Origin: Intestinibacillus sp964580155
GTDB lineage: Bacteria; Bacillota; Clostridia; Oscillospirales; Butyricicoccaceae
NCBI GenBank assembly: GCA_964580155.1
Contig: CAZOJP010000054.1
Span: forward strand, 1 to 10,181
DNA: 10,181 nucleotides
Direction of reading: 5' to 3'
Shown here: one piece after another, positions 1-5,461 of the stretch
Layout of the letters: every line of letters starts with the position of its first letter
Position numbering within the stretch: position 1 is the stretch's first letter
Notes under the pieces: generated by a model
Database searches by the model: none
What the model was told of the DNA's origin: nothing
Seen by the model: only the letters and a program-made list of their open reading frames with translations
Made by a program: the position numbers and the translations under genes

Positions 1-2
1 GC

Positions 3-60
3 CCCCCGCGCACAGCGGGTGCCTTGCCGGCACGGGCAATGTCGCGCGCGGCGCGAGACG
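3..60 (-). repeat. Interspersed GC-rich repeat, copy A (inverted)
   Basis: This segment is related, in reverse orientation, to repeats in the gyrA-glgA gap. Bases 3-19 are identical to the reverse complement of 8241-8257 and form a CCCGC-GCACA-GCGGG hairpin (5-19). Bases 24-39 form a second small stem, TTGCC/GGCAA, matching the CACTGCC/GGCAGTG stem at 8220-8239 with a compensating base-pair change. Bases 40-60 match the reverse complement of the core of copies B (8134-8164) and C (8527-8557) at 20 of 21 positions. The similarity is read directly by eye. The element may continue upstream of the window. Its nature (mobile palindromic element, structured RNA or protein-binding site) is unknown. 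Confidence 0.7.
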
Positions 61-175
61 AAAACCGGCAGCTTCGAGCACGTAGAAAAAGATTCTCACG
101 GGGCAATTTCGCGCATGTCGCGAGCCAAAAAACCCTCCACAACGCCCCCTCTCCCCTGTGTAAACCCCGCTTTTT

Positions 176-184
176 TTATCCCCA
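176..184 (+). promoter_or_regulatory. DnaA box, one mismatch
   Basis: TTATCCCCA differs from the consensus TTATCCACA at one position. It lies in line with the stronger boxes downstream, so it is a plausible low-affinity site. Confidence 0.5.
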
Positions 185-213
185 AAGACCTGTTGATTCC
201 ACACCCCCCTGCC

Positions 214-222
214 TGTGGATAA
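214..222 (-). promoter_or_regulatory. DnaA box, perfect consensus
   Basis: TGTGGATAA on the + strand is the exact reverse complement of the consensus DnaA box TTATCCACA. Confidence 0.9.
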
Positions 223-258
223 CTCCGACTCCCCATTTTCCGTCAAATACTGCCCAAG

Positions 259-267
259 TTATCCACA
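259..267 (+). promoter_or_regulatory. DnaA box, perfect consensus
   Basis: TTATCCACA is an exact match to the consensus DnaA box. It has the same orientation as the box at 315-323 that borders the unwinding element. Confidence 0.92.
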
Positions 268-314
268 ATGCCCTTTGGACGCGCAACCCCCCACCACACA
301 AGGCCCCGCAGGGG

Positions 315-323
315 TTTTCCACA
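315..323 (+). promoter_or_regulatory. DnaA box next to the unwinding element
   Basis: TTTTCCACA has one mismatch to the consensus. It is the last box before a short GC-rich spacer (324-332) and the trinucleotide row at 333. In Bacillus subtilis this position is where DnaA loads and then spreads onto a single strand. Confidence 0.75.
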
Positions 324-332
324 GTTTCCCCA

Positions 333-380
333 CTACTACGACTACTACTAAAACAATATACTATTTATCTTTACTATTCC
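333..380. promoter_or_regulatory. DnaA-trio row and AT-rich DNA unwinding element
   Basis: Bases 333-350 read CTA CTA CGA CTA CTA CTA, so the bottom strand is a run of 3'-GAT-5' triplets with one variant. This is the DnaA-trio pattern known from Bacillus subtilis. It sits 9 bases after a same-orientation DnaA box, across a C-rich spacer, and is followed by an AT-rich tract (about 350-380) ending before the dnaN leader. By analogy DnaA would form a filament on the trio strand to open the duplex. The motif and layout are visible here; the function is inferred. Confidence 0.82.
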
Positions 381-411
381 CCGAGAAATTTCACAGACCG
401 CTACCCTGTCC

Positions 412-420
412 TGTGGATGA
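412..420 (-). promoter_or_regulatory. DnaA box in the dnaN leader, one mismatch
   Basis: TGTGGATGA is the reverse complement of TCATCCACA, one base off consensus. It ends 21 bases before the dnaN start codon, on the far side of the AT-rich tract, so it flanks the unwinding element opposite the main box cluster. It could also affect dnaN transcription (inference). Confidence 0.55.
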
Positions 421-441
421 TTAGAAAGGAAGCAAACCAAC

Positions 442-1554
442 ATGAAATTTTCCTGCGAGAAATCGACCTTACTCGACGCGATTAACATTTCCTCGCGTGC
501 TGTTTCAGGAAAAAGCACCATGGCGCTGCTCGAAGGCCTGCTGCTGCGTGCCGGTGACCGCCTGACCCTGACCGGCTACGATCTGTCGCTCGGCATCCGC
601 ACCACCATCGACGCGGATGTCATCGATCCGGGCGAAGTGGTGCTCGGCGCACGCATTTTCGGCGATATTATCCGCAAATTGCCCGACGATGTGGTCTATA
701 TCGAAACCGACGACAAGCTGCTCACCACAATCAAATGCGGCCGTTCGGTGTTCAACCTCATCGCCTCACCTGCGGATGATTTTCCGCAGCTCCCCGAGGT
801 TTTGCAGGAAAGCTCGATTTCCCTGCCCGAAAATACGCTCAAACGCGCGATTTCCCAAACAATCTTTGCCGTTTCCGACAACGAAAGCAAGCCCATCCAC
901 ACCGGCGAGCTGTTTGAAGTCTCGGGCAGCGCGCTCAACATCGTCGCGGTCGACGGCTACCGCGTGTCCATCCGCCGCGAAACGCTGGACGTGCCCGTGC
1001 TGCAGCCGATGAAATTTGTCGTGCCCGGCTCGGCGCTGCGCGAGCTTGAGCGCATTTTGGACGATTCCGACGGCATTGTCTCGATTTATCCCGACGAAAA
1101 GCATATTTTGTTCTCGGTGGGCGACACCGAGCTGATCACCCGGCTGATTGACGGCGAATTTCTCAACTATCGCGCCGCCGTGCCTGTCGACGCGGACTAC
1201 CGCATCCAGGCGGAAACCCGCGCGCTCATCACCGCGGTCGAGCGCGTTTCCCTCATCACGACGGAAAAACTCAAAAATCCCGTGCGTTTGGACTTTGACG
1301 GCGATATTCTGAAGCTCAGCTGCATCACCGCAATCGGCAAAAGCTACGATGAATGCACGATTGACGGCGAAATCAGCCATCTGGAGATCGGCTTTAACAA
1401 CCGCTATCTGCTGGATGCGCTGCGCGCGTCGAGCGAAAACGAAAAAGTGGTGCTTTCGTTCAAGGGTGCGCTCAATCCGCTCGTCATCACCCCGGTTGAG
1501 GGCGACCGCTTCACCTATCTCGTGCTGCCCGTGAGGTTGAAGGCCAATGACTAA
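442..1554 (+). CDS. dnaN: DNA polymerase III beta subunit (sliding clamp)
   Basis: The 370-residue protein is the normal length for a bacterial beta clamp, which dimerises into a ring that tethers DNA polymerase III and serves as a docking hub for replication and repair proteins. Family features include the N-terminal MKFSCEK... strand, the TIFAVSDNESKP region in the second domain, VDGYR at residues 170-174, and the C-terminal YLVLPVRL motif ending at residue 366. The start at ATG 442 is supported by an AAAGGAAG ribosome-binding site at 425-432. The gene lies directly after oriC, as in most Bacillota. Its last codons overlap the start of the S4-protein gene by 8 bases, suggesting translational coupling. 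There is no sign of truncation or frameshift. Confidence 0.97.
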   Translation: MKFSCEKSTLLDAINISSRAVSGKSTMALLEGLLLRAGDRLTLTGYDLSLGIRTTIDADVIDPGEVVLGARIFGDIIRKLPDDVVYIETDDKLLTTIKCGRSVFNLIASPADDFPQLPEVLQESSISLPENTLKRAISQTIFAVSDNESKPIHTGELFEVSGSALNIVAVDGYRVSIRRETLDVPVLQPMKFVVPGSALRELERILDDSDGIVSIYPDEKHILFSVGDTELITRLIDGEFLNYRAAVPVDADYRIQAETRALITAVERVSLITTEKLKNPVRLDFDGDILKLSCITAIGKSYDECTIDGEISHLEIGFNNRYLLDALRASSENEKVVLSFKGALNPLVITPVEGDRFTYLVLPVRLKAND

Positions 1555-1753
1555 ATGTAAAATTGCAGGCGATTTCATCAAGCTGGACGCGCTTTTAAAA
1601 TTTGCGTCGCTCGTGGGCACGGGCGGCGAAGCCAAAATCCGCATCGCGGAGGGCGAGGTCGCGGTCAACGGCGAAATTTGCAGGATGCGCGGCAAAAAGC
1701 TGCATCCGGGCGACCGCGTCACGCTGGGCGAGGACACCGTAGAAATCGAATAA
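1547..1753 (+). CDS. yaaA: Small S4-domain RNA-binding protein, YaaA type
   Basis: This 68-residue protein belongs to the S4-domain family encoded between dnaN and recF in many Bacillota (Bacillus subtilis YaaA). It consists almost entirely of one S4 fold: an N-terminal helix region with IKLDALLKFA (residues 11-20), then the turn-strand segment EGEVAVNGEICRMRGKKLHPGD (about residues 35-56), typical of S4 RNA-binding loops. Family members are thought to bind structured RNA and have been linked to ribosome assembly; the exact role here is inferred. The ATG lies within the end of dnaN (8-base overlap), so no separate promoter is expected and translation is probably coupled to dnaN. The stop codon forms part of a hairpin, AATATGCA/TGCATATT, at 1753-1773. 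Confidence 0.9.
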   Translation: MTKCKIAGDFIKLDALLKFASLVGTGGEAKIRIAEGEVAVNGEICRMRGKKLHPGDRVTLGEDTVEIE

Positions 1754-1824
1754 ATATGCAGAATGTGCATATTTCCCGCGCGTATTCACGGGTGGGAAAT
1801 ACAAAATAACGCAGGGTTTCCTGC
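1753..1824. promoter_or_regulatory. Three hairpins between yaaA and recF, two of them mutually exclusive
   Basis: Hairpin 1 pairs AATATGCA (1753-1760) with TGCATATT (1766-1773) over a 5-base loop. Hairpin 2 pairs TATTTCCC (1770-1777) with GGGAAATA (1794-1801), extended inward by a CGT/ACG tip around an ATTC loop. It shares bases 1770-1773 with hairpin 1, so the two cannot both be complete. Hairpin 3 is GCAGG-GTTT-CCTGC (1811-1824). None is followed by a T-tract, so they do not look like intrinsic terminators. They could influence mRNA stability or recF translation. Confidence 0.6.
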
Positions 1825-1845
1825 AAAACGGAGCGACCGAACAAG

Positions 1846-2958
1846 ATGCAGCTGAAACGCATACAACTTCATAATTTCCGCAACTACGAACGGCAGGAAT
1901 TTGTCTTTGGCGAGGGGGTCAACCTCATCTGCGGACGCAATGCGCAGGGCAAGACGAACCTGCTCGAGGCGGTGTGCGCGGTGTCCACGATGCGCCTGTT
2001 CCGCACGGGCCAAAAAAAGGACGGGCTGCGCTTCGGCTGCGACGAGGCACAGATCGAGGCGGATTTCCGCACGCAGGGGCGCGATTTCACGATGGTGCTG
2101 CGGCTGCATCGCCGCAAGACCCTGGAAATTTGGCGCAACGGCGTGCGTCTGCGGCGGCAGAGCGATGCCGCAGGGCTGCTGCGCACGGTGCTCTTCAGTC
2201 CGGACGATCTCTACCTCGTGCGCGAGGGCGCGGCGGCGCGGCGGCGCTTTCTCGATACCGCGCTGTGCCAGCTGCGGCCGCGCTATGCCGCGGCGCTTGA
2301 GGAATACAACCGCCTGCTCGAGCATAAGACGCGCATTTTGCGCGACAGCGAGGAAAAACCCGCGCTGCTCGATCTGCTCGATGATTTCACGCGGCGCATG
2401 TGCGGCTTCGGCGCGCTCATCGTGCAGCGCCGCGCGAAATTCGTGCGCGCGCTCGCGGAGCAGGCGCACCGTATCCATGCGGAGATCGCGGACGGCGAGA
2501 GCCTGTCTGTGCGCTATCACACGGTGTCCGCCATAGAAGATCCCTTCGCACCGCTCGAAACGCTCGCAGAGCAGCTCTACGCGCACGCAATGGCGCATCG
2601 CGGGGCCGAGCTTGCCGCGCGCTCGTGCCTGTCCGGCCCGCACAAGGACGATTTGCTGCTGGAAATCGACGGGCAGCGCGCCGCGTCGTTCGGCTCGCAG
2701 GGGCAGGTGCGCACCTGCGCGCTCGCACTCAAGCTCGCCGAGCGCGAGCTGTTTTTTGCCGACTGCGGCGAGTATCCGATTTTGCTGCTGGACGATGTGC
2801 TCTCCGAGCTGGACACCTTCCGGCAGGAGTATGTGCTCGGGCGCATCGGCGGCGGACAGGTGCTCATCACCTGCTGCGAGCCCGCGCTTGCCGCGCGCAT
2901 CGGCGGCGGAACGGTTTTTTATCTGGAAAACGGAAAAAGAATAGAAAACTTTTCATAA
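1846..2958 (+). CDS. recF: DNA replication/repair ATPase RecF
   Basis: RecF is an SMC-like ABC ATPase that, with RecO and RecR, helps load RecA at gapped DNA and supports restart of stalled forks. The 370-residue length matches the family. Visible motifs are the Walker A loop GRNAQGKTN (residues 30-38), the RecF-specific block FSPDDLYLVREG (from residue 117), LSGPHKDD (262-269), the ABC signature region SFGSQGQ (281-287) and Walker B ILLLDDVLSELD (312-323). Every ATPase element is intact. The ATG at 1846 is preceded by a weak CGGAG (1829-1833) at a rather long 12-base spacing, so translation may be modest, as is common for recF. The N-terminus MQLKRIQLHNFRNY is canonical and fixes the start. 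It is probably cotranscribed with dnaN and yaaA. Confidence 0.96.
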   Translation: MQLKRIQLHNFRNYERQEFVFGEGVNLICGRNAQGKTNLLEAVCAVSTMRLFRTGQKKDGLRFGCDEAQIEADFRTQGRDFTMVLRLHRRKTLEIWRNGVRLRRQSDAAGLLRTVLFSPDDLYLVREGAAARRRFLDTALCQLRPRYAAALEEYNRLLEHKTRILRDSEEKPALLDLLDDFTRRMCGFGALIVQRRAKFVRALAEQAHRIHAEIADGESLSVRYHTVSAIEDPFAPLETLAEQLYAHAMAHRGAELAARSCLSGPHKDDLLLEIDGQRAASFGSQGQVRTCALALKLAERELFFADCGEYPILLLDDVLSELDTFRQEYVLGRIGGGQVLITCCEPALAARIGGGTVFYLENGKRIENFS

Positions 2959-2964
2959 AAAATC

Positions 2965-2993
2965 ATCACAAAGCATGGAAAATGTGCTATAAT
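2965..2993 (+). promoter_or_regulatory. Extended -10 promoter for the remB-gyrB-gyrA unit
   Basis: A perfect TATAAT (2988-2993) is preceded by TGC, giving the full extended -10 element TGnTATAAT. ATCACA at 2965-2970 is a 4-of-6 match to TTGACA at a 17-base spacer. The site lies within 35 bases of the recF stop codon. It would start transcription near base 3000, giving a leader of about 40 bases with AGGAGGAG (3024-3031) before the remB start. Confidence 0.8.
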
Positions 2994-3038
2994 AACAGTA
3001 TGGTTTATATGCCGAACCGGCGCAGGAGGAGATAGCCG

Positions 3039-3308
3039 ATGTATGTGCATCTGGGACAGGACTATATCGTGCCGGTGCGGTCTATTGTGGGCATTTTCGA
3101 CATGGACACCGCGACGCTCAGCCGCCACACGCGCGGCTTTATCGCGCGTTTGGAGCGCGAGGGGCGCGTCGTGCCGCTGTTTGACGATTTGCCCAAGTCC
3201 GCCGTGCTGTGCGAGACCGCGCTCGGCGAACAGCTCTATCTCTCCCAAATCTCCCCGGTCACGCTTGTGCAGCGTGTCGAACGGGTGCGCGCGGGCGAAT
3301 TTATTTAA
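3039..3308 (+). CDS. remB: Extracellular matrix regulator RemB-like protein (DUF370)
   Basis: The 89-residue protein starts MYVHLGQDYIVPVRSIVGIFD, closely resembling Bacillus subtilis RemB (YaaB), which sits at the same place between recF and gyrB. RemB and its paralogue RemA are small DUF370 proteins. RemA binds DNA to activate biofilm-matrix and osmoprotection genes, while the target of RemB outside Bacillus is uncertain. Conserved here are the HLG and VGIFD motifs and the central KSAV segment before YLSQISPVTL. No membrane segment or signal peptide is seen. A strong AGGAGGAG site 7 bases before ATG 3039 supports the start. It is the first gene of the gyrase unit, so its expression is tied to gyrB and gyrA, subject to the hairpin at 3358-3387. 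Confidence 0.82.
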   Translation: MYVHLGQDYIVPVRSIVGIFDMDTATLSRHTRGFIARLEREGRVVPLFDDLPKSAVLCETALGEQLYLSQISPVTLVQRVERVRAGEFI

Positions 3309-3357
3309 GGCAACCTCAGGCAACGAAAAAAGGCGGCAAGCGCGGGTGTTTTTCTGC

Positions 3358-3387
3358 AGCGTCCCATGAGTTCGGGCGCTCTTTTTT
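3358..3387 (+). terminator. Terminator-like hairpin (possible attenuator) between remB and gyrB
   Basis: AGCGTCC (3358-3364) pairs with GGGCGCT (3374-3380) in a 7-pair stem with one G-U pair and a 9-base loop, followed by C and six T residues (3382-3387). This is the layout of a modest intrinsic terminator. It lies inside the remB-gyrB gap, and no good promoter was found between it and gyrB, so it more likely trims readthrough than stops it completely. Confidence 0.55.
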
Positions 3388-3426
3388 CGGTTTGAGGCCG
3401 GTCTATTTATCGGAGGAAAGTGAAGT

Positions 3427-5373
3427 ATGAGCGAGATAAACTTAAGCGAATTGAACGACGAGATGCTCGATCTGCACGTCACGGAGGCCTATGACGAGAG
3501 CCAGATTCAGGTGCTCGAGGGGTTGGAGGCCGTGCGCAAACGTCCGGGCATGTATATCGGCTCGACTTCGGAACGCGGACTCCACCATCTGGTCTACGAG
3601 ATCGTGGACAACTCGATCGACGAGGCGCTTGCAGGCTACTGCACGCACATCGAAATCACCATCGAACGGGACAACGTCATCCGCGTATCGGACAACGGCC
3701 GCGGCATCCCCTGCGGCATCCATCCGCAGATGGGCATTCCCACGCTCGAGGTCGTGCTGACCGTGCTGCACGCGGGCGGCAAGTTCGACGGCACGGGCTA
3801 CAAGGTTTCGGGCGGACTGCACGGCGTGGGCTCCTCGGTCGTCAACGCGCTGTCCGACTGGATGGAGGCCGAGGTGTGCGACGGGCACGCCAAGCACTTC
3901 ATGCGCTTTGAGCGCGGCAAGACCGTCATCCCCATGCGCGACACACCGTGTGAGGGCGAGACGGGCACGACGATCCGCTTCCACGCCGATCCGGAAATCT
4001 TTGAAACAAACGAGTACACCTACGATGTGCTCGAAAAGCGTCTGCGCGAGCAGGCCTTCCTCAACGCGGGGCTGAACATCACACTGCGCGACGAGCGCGA
4101 CGACGAGCCGACCGAGGACCACATGTACTACGAGGGCGGCATCCGCCAGTTTGTGCAGCACCTCAACCGCACCAAAACGCCGCTCCATGACGACGTCATC
4201 TACATGGAGGGCAGCCGCGACGGCTCGATGGCCGAGGTCGCGATGCAATATACAGATAGTTATACCGAGCTTCTATTATCCTTTGCGAATAATATCAACA
4301 CGACCGAGGGCGGCACGCACGAGACCGGCTTTAAGGCGGCGCTCACCCGTGTGCTCAACGAATACGGCAAGAAATACAAGCTGCTCAAGGACGATGAGTC
4401 CTTCAAGGGCGAGGACGCGCGCGAGGGGCTGACCGTGGTCATTTCGGTCAAGCTGCAGGACGCGCAGTTCGAGGGACAGACCAAGACCAAGCTCGGCAAC
4501 AGCGATATGCGCGCACTGGTCGATTCCATGCTGTCCGACAAGCTCATGACCTTCTTTGAGGAAAATCCCGCGGTGGCGCGCACGATTATCGAAAAGGCAC
4601 AGACCGCGGCGCGCGCACGCGAGGCCGCAAAGCGCGCACGCGAGATGACACGGCGCAAGTCCGCGCTCGATTCCGCATCGCTGCCGGGCAAGCTGGCGGA
4701 CTGCATCGAAAAGGACCCGACCTACACCGAAATCTACATCGTCGAGGGTGACTCGGCAGGCGGCTCGGCGAAGGAGGGGCGCGACCGGCGCTATCAGGCG
4801 ATTTTGCCGCTGTGGGGCAAGATGCTCAACGTGGAAAAGGCGCGGCTCGACAAGGTATACGGCAACGAAAAGCTGACCCCGATGATCACCGCGTTCGGCG
4901 CGGGCTTCGGCGACGATTTTGACCCTGCCAAGCTGCGCTACGGCAAAATCATCCTCATGGCGGATGCCGACGTCGACGGCAGCCATATCCGCACCCTGCT
5001 TCTGACGTTTTTCTTCCGGTTTATGCGTCCGCTCATCGAGCAGGGCCATGTTTTCATCGCGCAGCCGCCGCTTTTCAAGATCGAAAAGGGCAAGGATGTG
5101 CGCTACACCTACACCGACGAACAGCAGCGGCAGGCGCTCGAGGAAATGGGCGAGGGCGTGCGCGTGCAGCGCTATAAGGGCCTGGGCGAGATGGACCCCC
5201 ATCAGCTTTGGGAGACCACGATGGACCCCGCGACGCGCACCCTGCTGCAGGTGACGGTTGAGGATGCCGCCGCGTCGGACGAGACCTTTACCCTGCTCAT
5301 GGGCGAAAAGGTCGAGCCGCGCCGCGAATTTATCGAGCGCAACGCGCGATATGTCATGAATCTGGACATCTAA
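3427..5373 (+). CDS. gyrB: DNA gyrase subunit B
   Basis: GyrB is the ATPase half of the A2B2 gyrase that introduces negative supercoils. At 648 residues it is the short form typical of Gram-positives, without the large insertion of enteric GyrB. The GHKL ATPase domain shows EIVDNSIDEAL (catalytic E58, Mg-binding N62), DNGRGIP (89-95) and the lid HAGGKFDGTGYKVSGGLHG (115-133). The TOPRIM domain shows EGDSAGG (440-446) and DADVDGSH (513-520), followed by YKGLGEMDPHQLW. An acidic extension of about 23 residues precedes the family core DESQIQVLEGLEAVRKRPGM. The start at 3427 is backed by CGGAGGAAAG (3411-3420). Adjacency to gyrA argues against ParE. A short stretch (4246-4293) uses AT-rich codons unlike the rest of the gene. 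Confidence 0.98.
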   Translation: MSEINLSELNDEMLDLHVTEAYDESQIQVLEGLEAVRKRPGMYIGSTSERGLHHLVYEIVDNSIDEALAGYCTHIEITIERDNVIRVSDNGRGIPCGIHPQMGIPTLEVVLTVLHAGGKFDGTGYKVSGGLHGVGSSVVNALSDWMEAEVCDGHAKHFMRFERGKTVIPMRDTPCEGETGTTIRFHADPEIFETNEYTYDVLEKRLREQAFLNAGLNITLRDERDDEPTEDHMYYEGGIRQFVQHLNRTKTPLHDDVIYMEGSRDGSMAEVAMQYTDSYTELLLSFANNINTTEGGTHETGFKAALTRVLNEYGKKYKLLKDDESFKGEDAREGLTVVISVKLQDAQFEGQTKTKLGNSDMRALVDSMLSDKLMTFFEENPAVARTIIEKAQTAARAREAAKRAREMTRRKSALDSASLPGKLADCIEKDPTYTEIYIVEGDSAGGSAKEGRDRRYQAILPLWGKMLNVEKARLDKVYGNEKLTPMITAFGAGFGDDFDPAKLRYGKIILMADADVDGSHIRTLLLTFFFRFMRPLIEQGHVFIAQPPLFKIEKGKDVRYTYTDEQQRQALEEMGEGVRVQRYKGLGEMDPHQLWETTMDPATRTLLQVTVEDAAASDETFTLLMGEKVEPRREFIERNARYVMNLDI

Positions 5374-5392
5374 AACAGGATTCCCCCATCCC

Positions 5393-5427
5393 GATGACGC
5401 GCATGCGGCACACAGCCGCCCGTCATC
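5393..5427 (+). promoter_or_regulatory. Two-tier stem-loop in the gyrB-gyrA gap
   Basis: GATGACG (5393-5399) pairs with CGTCATC (5421-5427), and inside it GCGGC (5405-5409) pairs with GCCGC (5415-5419) around ACACA. The two stems are separated by an asymmetric internal loop (CGCAT on one side, C on the other). No T-tract follows, so it is not an intrinsic terminator. The core 5405-5422 matches 8195-8212 beyond gyrA at 16 of 18 bases, while the outer stems differ in sequence but both pair. Just downstream, CCTG (5436-5439) could pair weakly with CAGG within the gyrA ribosome-binding site (5449-5455). A role in gyrA expression is possible but unproven. Confidence 0.65.
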
Positions 5428-5461
5428 TCAAATCGCCTGCGGGGCGCTCAGGAGGCAGAGA

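Larger units (their letters stand above)
176..420. other. oriC: Replication origin region (oriC) upstream of dnaN
   Basis: This gene-free stretch before dnaN carries two perfect DnaA boxes (214-222 on -, 259-267 on +) and three one-mismatch boxes (176-184, 315-323, 412-420). A trinucleotide row and an AT-rich tract follow the box at 315. This is the usual composition of a Bacillota origin in the dnaA-dnaN interval. Bases 61-175, just upstream, show no gene and no clear site beyond a small TCGCG/CGCGA stem at 109-123. No convincing dnaN promoter was seen, so dnaN may be read from a promoter upstream of the window. Confidence 0.88.

Noticed and set aside
133..141. Further DnaA box at CCCTCCACA
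   Set aside because: Three mismatches to the consensus make it indistinguishable from chance.
24..485. Open frame of 153 codons over the origin
   Set aside because: It runs through DnaA boxes, the trio row and into dnaN in another frame. It has no family resemblance and no ribosome-binding site, and its SRAARDE peptide comes from repeat copy A.
766..1770. Minus-strand open frame opposite dnaN and yaaA
   Set aside because: It is a shadow of GC-rich coding sequence on the + strand, with no recognisable protein and no initiation signals.
3404..3410. TATTTAT as a -10 element for a separate gyrB promoter
   Set aside because: No acceptable -35 lies upstream, and transcription would start inside or after the gyrB ribosome-binding site.
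3427..5373. ParE (topoisomerase IV) instead of GyrB
   Set aside because: The gene lies in the recF-remB-gyrB-gyrA order, and its partner carries a complete GyrA box.
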